Assembly: GCA_002067565.1 (NCBI GenBank)
Contig: MVQZ01000056.1
Location: forward strand, 1-7,029
From: Methanobacterium sp. PtaU1.Bin242
GTDB lineage: Archaea > Methanobacteriota > Methanobacteria > Methanobacteriales > Methanobacteriaceae
Length of the DNA stretch: 7,029 nt
Reading direction: 5' to 3'
Shown: positions 1 to 5,677 of the stretch, in pieces
How the letters are laid out: each line of letters starts with the position of its first letter
How positions within the stretch are numbered: the stretch's first letter is position 1
The notes under the pieces: generated by a model
What the model was told of the DNA's origin: nothing
Database searches by the model: none
The model's input: the letters and a program-made list of their open reading frames with translations, nothing else
Made by a program: the position numbers and the translations under genes

Positions 1-389
1 CCCGACATAAGGATCAGCTGGGAGTGATAATGCTGGATGGCATTACCTTTGGGGGGTTTAACGTGGTTAATATCCAGAAAATTTACAAAGCCACTAAAGT
101 ACCGGTTATCGTGGTTATGAGAAAATTTCCTAATTTTAAAAAGATAAAAAATGCATTAAAACGTTTCGATGATTGGGAAGCACGATGGAAAGATGTTCTG
201 GATGCTGGAGAGATATATGAAATCAGGAATGATGAAAATATATACATCCAGATCAGTGGCATTGATCTGGTAGACGCAGAAAAAATAGTAAAGCGTTCTA
301 CAACCAGAAGCGCTATACCAGAACCTTTAAGAGTATCACATATTATTGCAGCAGGAGTAGTAACAGGAGAATCAAAGGGAAACGCATGA
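1..389 (+). CDS. DUF99 / UPF0215 family protein (endonuclease dU-like), 5'-truncated by the window edge
   Basis: This is the C-terminal part of a DUF99 protein. The frame is open from base 3 with no stop, so the gene begins upstream; the GTG at 24 is only an internal valine. The visible residues read [20 protein letters not shown] at the left edge, then a [12 protein letters not shown] strand, a DDWE segment, and a conserved tail with [21 protein letters not shown]. These are hallmarks of the archaeal family. Established knowledge: the family is related to endonuclease V and carries the Pfam name endonuclease dU, but its physiological role is poorly defined. Full-length members are about 180-200 residues, so roughly one third is missing. 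It ends with TGA at 387-389, which lies inside a potential hairpin. The family call is firm; a repair activity is inference. Confidence 0.88.
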   Translation, partial: RHKDQLGVIMLDGITFGGFNVVNIQKIYKATKVPVIVVMRKFPNFKKIKNALKRFDDWEARWKDVLDAGEIYEIRNDENIYIQISGIDLVDAEKIVKRSTTRSAIPEPLRVSHIIAAGVVTGESKGNA

Positions 390-420
390 CCTAAAAATAA
401 TAGGTTTAGATAAATCATGC
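384..420 (+). terminator. Imperfect hairpin over the DUF99 stop codon, possible 3'-end structure
   Basis: GCATGA at 384-389 is the exact reverse complement of TCATGC at 415-420. Inside it, CTAAA (391-395) pairs with TTTAG (405-409), or alternatively ACCTA (389-393) with TAGGT (401-405). The outer arm covers the TGA stop. No T-run follows, so it does not look like a typical archaeal oligo-T terminator. It could be a 3'-end or processing structure, or chance in AT-rich DNA. Confidence 0.25.
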
Positions 421-476
421 AGTAATTATAAGAAAATACCGGCTATTTCAAAATAAATTTAATAAATAAAGTAAAA

Positions 477-485
477 GGACGTGAT
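477..485 (+). promoter_or_regulatory. Shine-Dalgarno-like site before the Nudix gene
   Basis: GGACGTGAT resembles the GAGGTGAT site used by rpl44e (4078-4085) and rps27e (4364-4371). In both of those genes the start codon follows GTGAT after three bases. Applying that spacing here puts the start at base 489, which is GTT rather than a normal start. The GTG at 481 lies inside the site itself. A TTTAATAAATA box-like stretch lies at 458-468, but it is very close to the gene for a promoter. Confidence 0.35.
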
Positions 486-488
486 TCT

Positions 489-890
489 GTTAAACATCCC
501 CTTTTAACTGTAGACGCGGTTATAAAATGTGAAAATCGTTCAATAGTTCTAATTAAAAGAAAAAACCCTCCCTACAAAGGATCATGGGCTTTACCTGGTG
601 GTTTTGTAGAGTATGGAGAGACAGTTGAATCAGCAGCAATGAGGGAAATAAAAGAGGAAACAGGTCTTGAAGTTGATCTAAAAGGTATTTTAGGTGTTTA
701 CTCGGATCCAGATAGAGATCCCCGTGGACATGTAGTTTCAGTATGTTTTAAAGCTCTTAAAAAAGGGGGGAAATTGAAAGCAGACACAGACGCTTCTGAA
801 GTGACATGTTTAAAATTTGATGACGCAATAAACCTGAATTTAGCGTTCGATCACAGGAAAATACTGAAAGAGGCTTTATATATGCTATAA
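489..890 (+). CDS. Nudix hydrolase, ADP-ribose pyrophosphatase type; start codon unclear or frame disrupted
   Basis: Nudix enzymes hydrolyse nucleoside diphosphates linked to another group; this subtype typically splits ADP-ribose into AMP and ribose 5-phosphate. Counting from base 489, a complete Nudix box runs from G38 to L60 (G-x5-E-x7-REIKEETGL), with metal-binding glutamates E53, E56 and E57. It follows the family stretches [10 protein letters not shown] and [16 protein letters not shown]. The later motif [17 protein letters not shown] is typical of archaeal ADP-ribose pyrophosphatases. About 133 residues is close to family length. Oddity: the frame is open from 432 but has no ATG, GTG or TTG before 639, and 639 lies inside the Nudix box. 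I set the start at 489 because homology begins there (K-x-P-x-LTVD) and because of the Shine-Dalgarno spacing, but 489 is GTT. A GTG at 481 is one frame off. It could be a pseudogene, a sequence error or a non-standard start. Substrate is inferred. Confidence 0.8.
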   Translation, partial: VKHPLLTVDAVIKCENRSIVLIKRKNPPYKGSWALPGGFVEYGETVESAAMREIKEETGLEVDLKGILGVYSDPDRDPRGHVVSVCFKALKKGGKLKADTDASEVTCLKFDDAINLNLAFDHRKILKEALYML

Positions 891-1064
891 ACCTTTAAAT
901 CCTAATAATAATCTTGATTAATTAATATTAACTTACAAAGGGTTGGCGACATATATAGTACATAATGACCATATTATTTAATTTGCACATAATTATTTAA
1001 AACGCATTGATCATTGAAAACTTATAAGATGTTTTTTAAGTTCGGTGTTCAATTTAATAAAAAT

Positions 1065-1080
1065 TAAGAATAATTTCTTA
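1065..1080. repeat. Inverted repeat TAAGAA-TAAT-TTCTTA
   Basis: The 6-base arms are perfectly complementary with a 4-base loop. It lies about 130 bases upstream of tfs. It could be a weak hairpin or a protein-binding palindrome. The low sequence complexity of the region makes a chance origin quite possible. Confidence 0.4.
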
Positions 1081-1122
1081 GATTTAATATCAGTAAATGG
1101 TTTAATTATAGTCTTATAAGTA

Positions 1123-1169
1123 ATTAAAGATTACTAAATAAACCATAAACATTGAAGATTACTAAATAA
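1123..1169. repeat. 19-base direct repeat, 28-base period, with TATA-like ends
   Basis: Copy 1 (1123-1141) is ATTAAAGATTACTAAATAA. Copy 2 (1151-1169) is ATTGAAGATTACTAAATAA. They match at 18 of 19 positions. Each ends in CTAAATAA, which resembles an archaeal TATA box. Initiation about 25 bases downstream would fall near 1163 for copy 1 and near 1191 for copy 2, the latter giving a leader of about 18 bases that keeps the ribosome binding site. I read this as tandem promoters or paired regulator sites for the tfs operon. The repeat is seen directly; its function is inferred. Confidence 0.5.
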
Positions 1170-1196
1170 TTAGAAAAATAAAAATATTTTTACGAT

Positions 1197-1203
1197 AGGA
1201 GGA
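1197..1203 (+). promoter_or_regulatory. Ribosome binding site of tfs
   Basis: AGGAGGA sits five bases before the ATG at 1209. It is a near-perfect match to the archaeal 16S rRNA tail and fixes the start of tfs. Confidence 0.85.
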
Positions 1204-1208
1204 CTCAA

Positions 1209-1526
1209 ATGGAGTTTTGCCCTAAATGCGGGACAGTAATGTTCCCTCAGGATGAAAAGTTTCATTGCCAAAAATGCGGATACGAAAGAAAGATAACAAA
1301 AGAATTAATCAGTAAATATGAGGTTTCTGAAGAAGTGAAAGCAAAGGAAAGTATAATATTTACTGATGATAAGGTGAAAACCCTTCCCACCACAAGGGCC
1401 ATATGCCCCAAATGTAAAAATAAAGAGGCTTTCTGGTGGCTACAGCAGACCAGAAGAGCTGATGAGTCTGAAACCAGGTTTTTAAGATGCACAGAATGTG
1501 GCTATACTTGGAGAGAATACGATTAA
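1209..1526 (+). CDS. tfs: Transcription factor S (TFS), archaeal transcript-cleavage factor
   Basis: TFS rescues backtracked RNA polymerase by reaching into the active site and stimulating cleavage of the RNA 3' end, as eukaryotic TFIIS does. Its layout also resembles the RNA polymerase subunits RPB9 and RPC11. The 105 residues match full family length. The N-terminal zinc ribbon uses C4/C7 and C20/C23, followed by a linker at about 28-62. The C-terminal zinc ribbon uses C66/C69 and C94/C97. The catalytic acidic pair D85-E86 sits in the conserved hairpin [10 protein letters not shown], which argues for a cleavage-active factor rather than an inhibitory paralogue. The ATG is supported by a strong AGGAGGA site. 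The next gene starts 32 bases downstream, so tfs probably leads the transcript containing the membrane-protein gene. Confidence 0.96.
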   Translation: MEFCPKCGTVMFPQDEKFHCQKCGYERKITKELISKYEVSEEVKAKESIIFTDDKVKTLPTTRAICPKCKNKEAFWWLQQTRRADESETRFLRCTECGYTWREYD

Positions 1527-1558
1527 TGGGTCATTGTTGAGATAGGAGAGTATAAGCA

Positions 1559-2224
1559 TTGGTGAAAGACCAAAAAAACCCTGATATTTCTACCAGGAAG
1601 AATCAAGGAAAAAAGAGCAAGGAGAAATTAAGGGAAAATTCATTATTAGGAAGCATAAAGGGGTTATATTCAGTAGAATCCTTTGAAGAAAATCAGAATA
1701 TCCAAAAAAAACGAAAACATCATTCTTCTAATAATTCTGAAATAAATAAAGCTGATAAGAGATTTGATACACCTATAAAACATGGTAAATATCATCAAAC
1801 AAAAAATGACAGAAGCATTGAAAATTTAAAGGAAGTTAATGATATTAATGATCACGGTGTTCAACTTCTGGATCATTGGAATGATTATGACAGTGTTAAG
1901 CGCCTGAAAACAAAAAAGAACGAAATAATAAAAATCATTGCAACTTTGGTGGGTATTATACTCATTGTATTTGGTTTAATTACCAGTTTAGGTGCTGTAA
2001 TACAGGTTTCTTCCAATGTCATCTTTGGGGAGAGGGCCATGTTTTCAGCGTTTCTAATACTGCTTGGATTCCTGATACTGGCTGCGGTTTTTGCACGTAG
2101 ATTGCTTGAAGTTACCTTTCTTAAAAATATACACAATGAATTGGAAATAGCTGAAGGAAAAACCCCAAAAAACAAGGACAATCATACCAACCAAAAAGAT
2201 AAGGCCCCGGATAAAAAGGGTTAA
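1559..2224 (+). CDS. Hypothetical membrane protein with two transmembrane helices and long charged tails
   Basis: I do not recognise the family. The first 120 residues are hydrophilic, lysine- and asparagine-rich and probably disordered. Two hydrophobic segments follow, at about 123-149 (IIKIIATLVGIILIVFGLI and onward) and about 160-179 (AMFSAFLILLGFLILAAVFA), separated by a short loop at 150-159. The lysine-rich tail at 195-221 is also low in complexity. There is no signal peptide. Lysine-rich flanks on both sides suggest that both tails face the cytoplasm in a helical hairpin. I use TTG at 1559 because GGAG at 1545-1548 lies ten bases upstream; GTG at 1562 is the alternative and gives one residue less. 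Its place between tfs and pcn suggests shared expression. Contact with DNA or nucleoprotein at the membrane would be speculation. Confidence 0.75.
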   Translation: MVKDQKNPDISTRKNQGKKSKEKLRENSLLGSIKGLYSVESFEENQNIQKKRKHHSSNNSEINKADKRFDTPIKHGKYHQTKNDRSIENLKEVNDINDHGVQLLDHWNDYDSVKRLKTKKNEIIKIIATLVGIILIVFGLITSLGAVIQVSSNVIFGERAMFSAFLILLGFLILAAVFARRLLEVTFLKNIHNELEIAEGKTPKNKDNHTNQKDKAPDKKG

Positions 2225-2235
2225 TAGTGTAGACA

Positions 2236-2246
2236 TTTAATAAATA
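2236..2246 (+). promoter_or_regulatory. Possible TATA box for pcn
   Basis: TTTAATAAATA lies 55 bases before the PCNA start. Initiation about 25 bases downstream would fall near 2265 and give a short leader that includes the AGGAGGAT ribosome binding site at 2280-2287. The 66-base gap after the membrane-protein gene is enough for an internal promoter. The match is short and the region is AT-rich. Confidence 0.35.
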
Positions 2247-2290
2247 ATTCGAGAGATAAAAGGCATAATAAAAATGTATAGGAGGATAAA

Positions 2291-3025
2291 ATGTTTAAGG
2301 CAGTTTTAAGTGATTCGAACATTTTAAAAACCAGTTTTGATGCGATTTCTTCCATTGTAGATGAGGTGCAGATGCAGGCGGACAGTGAGGGCTTGAAGCT
2401 TGATGCACTGGACAGATCCCACATTACCTTCGTGCACCTGGAACTTAAAAACGATGTTTTTGATGTATATTCATGTAAAGAACCTCTCAAGATCAATGTG
2501 GATACTGAGGAATTGATGAAAGTCCTGAAAAGGGCGAAAGCAGATGATATGGTGGAGTTATCAGTAGATGAAGGTAATCTGATAATTACCTTTGAAGGTG
2601 AAGCCAGACGTACTTTTAAAATACGTCTAATAGACATCGAATACGAAGCTCCCAGCCCACCTCAACTAGAATATCCTACCGAATTTGAAATACCCTTTAA
2701 CCTGCTTAAGAACTCCATCCAGGACATAGACATAGTTTCTGATAAAATATCCCTCATTGTAGATCAGGATAAATTCACAGCATCTGCAGAAGGGGAGTTT
2801 GGAGATGCTACCATAGAATATTTGCATGGTGAAAAGATAGAAGATAAGGCCAAATCTGTATTTTCACTGGAAAAGATAAAAGAGATGTTAAAGGCAGATA
2901 AATTCTCAGAAACAGCAGTTTTGAAGCTGGGAAATGACATGCCCCTCCATCTTTCCCTAAGGATGCCAGCAGATGAAGGTGAATTAAGCTTTCTTTTAGC
3001 TCCAAGGATAGAAAGTGAGGAATAG
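2291..3025 (+). CDS. pcn: DNA polymerase sliding clamp (PCNA)
   Basis: PCNA forms a homotrimeric ring around DNA that tethers polymerases, the Fen1 nuclease, ligase and repair enzymes. The 244 residues are the usual archaeal length. The N-terminal half starts [20 protein letters not shown] and contains the conserved [16 protein letters not shown] segment (about 38-52). The interdomain connecting loop lies at about 117-128 ([14 protein letters not shown]), where PIP-box partners bind. The tail ends in LAPRIESEE, matching the conserved LAPR-(I/V)-E ending. Start: ATG at 2291, five bases after GGAGG at 2281-2285. The GINS gene begins two bases after its stop, so the two are almost certainly cotranscribed and translationally coupled. 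Confidence 0.97.
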   Translation: MFKAVLSDSNILKTSFDAISSIVDEVQMQADSEGLKLDALDRSHITFVHLELKNDVFDVYSCKEPLKINVDTEELMKVLKRAKADDMVELSVDEGNLIITFEGEARRTFKIRLIDIEYEAPSPPQLEYPTEFEIPFNLLKNSIQDIDIVSDKISLIVDQDKFTASAEGEFGDATIEYLHGEKIEDKAKSVFSLEKIKEMLKADKFSETAVLKLGNDMPLHLSLRMPADEGELSFLLAPRIESEE

Positions 3026-3027
3026 GG

Positions 3028-3966
3028 TTGGATGAGTTTTTCCAAAAATTAAGAGAAATTCAGAAAAAAGAGCGTAATCTAAGCGGATTAGCTCCGGTGG
3101 GGGAAAACTTCTATAATGATCTTTCCCGGTATTTTAACGGACTTATGAGGAAAATAGATAATAATCCTTTTTCCTTTGAATCTTATCTACTTCGAGATGC
3201 CCAGAGAATAACAGCAGAGATATGTGAGAGAAGAGAACATAAGATCAGTGGCACTGCATTGATGAATGTGCAGCGTTCCTATCAGCTTTTTAAAGAATCC
3301 AAGTCAAATTCTCCGGATAAAGTAATGAAAGTTCCTCGAAACTCCACTCCTGAGGAGGAACTATTATACCATGCTTTGGTGACTTCTCTAATAGAATATA
3401 GGGAAAAAATGAGGGGTCCGCTGAGATTTTTTACATCTCAAAATCAGAGCAGTGAAAAATCCAATTCTGAAGAAAGCAGTGTAACCAATTCTGAAGAAAG
3501 CAGTGTAAATATCGAATTCAGAAGGAATGATCTAAGTAATTTAAAGGGTTCAATAACTGAATTTGAAGATGAAAAGGATCAAAGAAAAGATATTGAAAAT
3601 GTATTGGCCGAAGACCTGTCCATGGAAAAGGAGATATACAAAAAATTTGGTCAGGAACCTTCTTCAGATAACATAACATCACAAGAAGCTATTATAAAGA
3701 ATTCTTCTAAGGATATAGAAATAAATAAGAATACAGACGCATTAAAGGATAATCAAAAGTTAAAAGACTCTGATAATAAGATTGATACATTCCAAAAATT
3801 TCCTACCGAGGTTTTAATGGTTTTAGACGAACTCCCATCAATTATGGGTGTGGATAAGAATGTTTATGGTCCTTTTTCACCCCAGGATGTTATCACTATT
3901 CCTCAGCCAAATGCCAGAATCCTTATAAAAAACCAGAAAGGAAGGTCCATACAAAGGTATAAATAA
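3028..3966 (+). CDS. gins51: Archaeal GINS complex subunit, Gins51/Gins15 type
   Basis: GINS binds MCM helicase and the Cdc45/RecJ-like partner at the replication fork. The helical A domain covers about 1-128, with DEFFQKLREIQKKERN at the start and STPEEELLYHALVTSLIEYR near its end. A long polar linker covers about 130-258. The small B domain is at about 260-305, with the recognisable stretch GVDKNVYGPFSPQDVITIP and then ARILIKN. A-then-B order fits Gins51 (Psf1/Sld5-like) rather than Gins23. At 312 residues it is longer than many homologues because of the acidic, Ser/Asn-rich linker, which contains a perfect 24-base tandem duplication. The TTG start follows the PCNA stop by two bases, with GTGAGG at 3015-3020 as ribosome binding site. 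No primase gene adjoins it, unlike in many archaea. I recognise the family by motif, not alignment. Confidence 0.85.
   Translation: MDEFFQKLREIQKKERNLSGLAPVGENFYNDLSRYFNGLMRKIDNNPFSFESYLLRDAQRITAEICERREHKISGTALMNVQRSYQLFKESKSNSPDKVMKVPRNSTPEEELLYHALVTSLIEYREKMRGPLRFFTSQNQSSEKSNSEESSVTNSEESSVNIEFRRNDLSNLKGSITEFEDEKDQRKDIENVLAEDLSMEKEIYKKFGQEPSSDNITSQEAIIKNSSKDIEINKNTDALKDNQKLKDSDNKIDTFQKFPTEVLMVLDELPSIMGVDKNVYGPFSPQDVITIPQPNARILIKNQKGRSIQRYK
3461..3508 (+). repeat. Perfect 24-base tandem duplication in the GINS linker
   Basis: Bases 3461-3484 and 3485-3508 are identical. The unit is eight codons, so the frame is kept, and it doubles the peptide NSEESSV in the linker (residues 146-152 and 154-160). 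Identity at the DNA level points to a recent slippage or duplication event in a region with few sequence constraints. Confidence 0.9.
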
Positions 3967-3973
3967 GCCATGA

Positions 3974-3989
3974 TTTATAAATACTTTTT
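3974..3989 (+). promoter_or_regulatory. TATA-like box followed by a T5 run after the GINS gene
   Basis: TTTATAAATA at 3974-3983 is a good archaeal TATA match and could start transcription near 4003 for rpl44e. The T5 run at 3985-3989 may act as a weak oligo-T terminator for the pcn-GINS transcript. The two roles are not exclusive; neither is proven. Confidence 0.35.
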
Positions 3990-4025
3990 GAATATATAAT
4001 TGGACTTTTATCGAGTTTAATAATA

Positions 4026-4041
4026 TTTAAAACTTTAAATA
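4026..4041 (+). promoter_or_regulatory. Probable promoter (BRE plus TATA) of rpl44e-rps27e
   Basis: TTTAAATA at 4034-4041 follows a purine-rich stretch (TTTAAAAC) suited to TFB binding. Initiation about 25 bases downstream falls near 4060, giving a leader of about 30 bases that contains the GAGGTGAT site at 4078-4085. The gene order (ribosomal pair after a 122-base gap) supports a promoter here. Confidence 0.5.
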
Positions 4042-4088
4042 AATTTTCAAGCAACACATGCTTATTTTTATAATTAAGAGGTGATTAT

Positions 4089-4370
4089 ATGAAAATTCCT
4101 AAAGAAAGGAGAACTTATTGTCCAAGTTGTAAGAAACACACGCTTCATGAGGTTTTTGAATCAAAAAGAAGAAAAGCTAGCGAATTAAAATGGGGACAGC
4201 GCCAGTTCAGAAGGGTCACCAGTGGATACCGTGGATATCCCCGACCACTACCATCTGGAAATAAACCGGTAAAGAAACTTGATTTACGTTATAAATGCAA
4301 AGAGTGCGGTAAATCCTATATAAAACGATCCTCGTTTAGAACTGGAAAAGCAGAGTTTGTAATGAGGTGA
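4089..4370 (+). CDS. rpl44e: 50S ribosomal protein L44e
   Basis: L44e is an archaeal/eukaryotic large-subunit protein (eukaryotic eL42 family) that sits near the ribosomal E site. The 93 residues are the usual length. The four zinc ligands are C11, C14, C70 and C73 (YCPSCKKHT and YKCKECGK). Between them lie the family segments [11 protein letters not shown] and [18 protein letters not shown] with LDLRY. The ATG is set by GAGGTGAT three bases upstream. The gene is the first of a ribosomal pair; its last codons and stop overlap the ribosome binding site of rps27e, so the two are translationally coupled. Confidence 0.97.
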   Translation: MKIPKERRTYCPSCKKHTLHEVFESKRRKASELKWGQRQFRRVTSGYRGYPRPLPSGNKPVKKLDLRYKCKECGKSYIKRSSFRTGKAEFVMR

Positions 4371-4372
4371 TC
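4364..4372 (+). promoter_or_regulatory. Ribosome binding site of rps27e, overlapping the rpl44e stop
   Basis: GAGGTGATC is an excellent Shine-Dalgarno site that includes the TGA stop of rpl44e (4368-4370). A GTG at 4375 follows with exactly the same three-base spacing after GAGGTGAT as the ATG of rpl44e. This makes 4375 the intended start of rps27e, even though its frame does not match the downstream homology. Confidence 0.75.
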
Positions 4373-4374
4373 AA

Positions 4375-4553
4375 GTGGCGAATACCCCAAAAGCAACTTC
4401 TTAAAAGTAAAATGTATAGATTGCGGTAACCAGCAGATTATCTTTGACCATGCCGCATCCAATGTACAGTGCATAATCTGCGGCAAAACCCTGGTAAAAC
4501 CCAGAGGCGGAAAATCTGAAATAGTTGCCCAGATAGTAGAAGTTTTAGATTGA
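4375..4553 (+). CDS. rps27e: 30S ribosomal protein S27e, with an apparent one-base frame disruption near the start
   Basis: S27e is a small zinc-ribbon protein of the archaeal/eukaryotic small subunit. From about 4389 to the TGA at 4551-4553 the frame reads [20 protein letters not shown], then the second zinc pair in [17 protein letters not shown], and ends in VEVLD. It is clearly S27e, with both CxxC pairs intact. No ATG, GTG or TTG exists anywhere in this frame. The GTG at 4375, placed perfectly after its ribosome binding site, reads VANTPKATS and then hits TAA at 4402-4404. Adding one base in the C4 run (4385-4388) or A4 run (4389-4392) yields [14 protein letters not shown] and so on, a normal 59-residue protein. 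Loss of this ribosomal protein is unlikely, so a sequence error is the simplest explanation. The coordinates span the intended gene and are not one continuous frame. Confidence 0.88.
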
Positions 4554-4583
4554 AAAATGCTAACCGATGCCTTAGATTAACTC

Positions 4584-4591
4584 TTTATAAT
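4584..4591 (+). promoter_or_regulatory. Possible TATA box of the aIF2-alpha operon
   Basis: TTTATAAT lies in the 162-base gap (4554-4715) between rps27e and aIF2-alpha. Initiation would fall near 4612, giving a leader of about 100 bases. The rest of this gap shows only AT-rich sequence with a short TTAGAAT direct repeat (4595-4601 and 4607-4613). The aIF2-alpha ribosome binding site is AGGTG at 4706-4710. Readthrough from rps27e is an alternative. Confidence 0.3.
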
Positions 4592-4715
4592 CTGTTAGAA
4601 TTGCTATTAGAATAGTTCTTCAGGACATTGCTAAGAAAGATTAATTAAGAAATAGTCTAAGTTATGGTAAAAAAAATCAGGATTAAAATATTGAATTTGA
4701 TATTTAGGTGTTTTA

Positions 4716-5495
4716 ATGGTAAGAATGAGAAAAGAATGGCCTGATGAGGGAGATCTGGTGGTGGCCACTGTGCATAAAGTCTTGAATTATGGTGCCTTCG
4801 CCAATCTTGAAGAATATCCTGGAAAAGAAGCCTTCATCCATATATCTGAAGTTTCCTCCGGTTGGGTGAAGAATATAAGGGACTATGTGCGGGAAAATCA
4901 GAAAATTGTGGCAAAAGTACTGAGAGTTAACCCTCGTAAAGGGCATGTTGATGTTTCCTTAAAGAGAATCAGGGAAGATCAAAGGACTCGGAAGATTCAA
5001 CAGTGGAAAATAGAACAGAAAGCAGAAAAGCTACTTGAATTTTCTGCAGGAAGCATAGGAAAAGATCTTAACACAGCCTATGAAGAGGTGGGTTATTATC
5101 TTATGGATGAGTTCGGTGATCTTTATGGTGCATTTGAAACTGCTGCTGAAGACGGTGCGGATTCTCTTATAAGCCGAGAAATCAATAAAGAATGGGCAGA
5201 GGCCATAACTGAAGTCGCAAAGAAGAATATTTCACCTCCGGAAGTGCATATAACAGGATACGTTGATTTGAGATCTTATGCATCTAATGGAGTAGAGGTA
5301 ATAAAAGGAGCTCTGCTGTCAATAAAGGATGAAAATATTGCCATACAATGTGTAGGAGCTCCCCGATACAGAATGACTGTTAAGTCATCTGATTATATTG
5401 AAGCAGAAACTCTGCTAAAAAAGGCAGCCCAAATTGCCATAGATGAGGTTATAGAGGCTGGTGGAGATGGCGAGTTCTATCGTGAATTAGAATGA
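4716..5495 (+). CDS. eif2a: Translation initiation factor 2 subunit alpha (aIF2-alpha)
   Basis: aIF2-alpha is one subunit of the heterotrimer that brings initiator Met-tRNA to the small ribosomal subunit; it contributes to tRNA binding through its C-terminal domain with the gamma subunit. The 259 residues are normal length. The N-terminal S1-type OB domain covers about 10-84 ([20 protein letters not shown], then [15 protein letters not shown] and [10 protein letters not shown]). A helical middle domain covers about 86-165, and an alpha-beta C-terminal domain about 170-259. Ser47 and Ser48 sit in the loop corresponding to the regulated serine of eukaryotic eIF2-alpha. The ATG has AGGTG five bases upstream. 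The stop overlaps the start of nop10 by ATGA, so the two are coupled. Confidence 0.96.
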   Translation: MVRMRKEWPDEGDLVVATVHKVLNYGAFANLEEYPGKEAFIHISEVSSGWVKNIRDYVRENQKIVAKVLRVNPRKGHVDVSLKRIREDQRTRKIQQWKIEQKAEKLLEFSAGSIGKDLNTAYEEVGYYLMDEFGDLYGAFETAAEDGADSLISREINKEWAEAITEVAKKNISPPEVHITGYVDLRSYASNGVEVIKGALLSIKDENIAIQCVGAPRYRMTVKSSDYIEAETLLKKAAQIAIDEVIEAGGDGEFYRELE

Positions 5496-5677
5496 AGATG
5501 AATATGAAAAAATGCCGTTCATGCGGTGAATACACTCTCCAAGAGAGATGTCCCTACTGTGAAGGAGATGTCGGAGTTGTTTATCCTCCCAAGTATTCTC
5601 CAGAGGACAAATATGGAAAATATCGGAGATTACTTAAAAAGCAAGTTAAAAACCAAAAAAAGGAGCTGGTTAGATGA
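5492..5677 (+). CDS. nop10: H/ACA RNP protein Nop10
   Basis: Nop10 is a small core protein of H/ACA guide-RNA particles, where it binds Cbf5 and helps position RNA for pseudouridylation of rRNA. The 61 residues hold an N-terminal zinc ribbon (C8, C11, C20, C23) and the family signature [15 protein letters not shown] at about 32-46, followed by a basic helix. It begins at the ATG that overlaps the aIF2-alpha stop. ATGs at 5498 and 5504 would give proteins two or four residues shorter and cannot be excluded. Its stop overlaps the next gene in the same ATGA manner. The aIF2-alpha/nop10 linkage is common in archaea. Confidence 0.96.
   Translation: MKMNMKKCRSCGEYTLQERCPYCEGDVGVVYPPKYSPEDKYGKYRRLLKKQVKNQKKELVR

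Larger units (their letters stand above)
891..1208. other. 318-base AT-rich intergenic region before tfs
   Basis: I see no credible gene or RNA gene here. It contains two CTTATAAG palindromes (1021-1028 and 1113-1120), a T6 run at 1032-1037 that could help end the Nudix transcript, a 6-bp hairpin at 1065-1080, and a 28-base-period direct repeat at 1123-1169. The tfs ribosome binding site closes the region. It most likely holds the 3' end of the Nudix transcript and the promoter of the tfs operon. Confidence 0.6.

Noticed and set aside
83..418. Reverse-strand ORF opposite the DUF99 gene
   Set aside because: It is fully antisense to a recognised family and has no recognisable protein features. 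The other reverse-strand frames (for example 2221-2637 and 6672-6953) are the same kind of shadow.
639..890. Short ORF starting at the ATG at 639 as the whole Nudix gene
   Set aside because: It starts inside the Nudix box and would lack the glycine and first glutamate of the motif plus the N-terminal strands. Clear family sequence continues in frame upstream to about 489.
891..1208. A tRNA, small guide RNA or CRISPR array in the large intergenic region
   Set aside because: No cloverleaf, no paired C/D boxes with guide arrangement, and only two copies of one repeat with a 9-base spacer. AT-richness alone makes small stems frequent.
4089..4553. Readthrough of the rpl44e TGA to make an L44e-S27e fusion (the frames match as written)
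   Set aside because: Both proteins are normally separate, a strong ribosome binding site and GTG sit at the junction, and I know of no recoding of TGA in this group. A one-base deletion explains the shared frame better.
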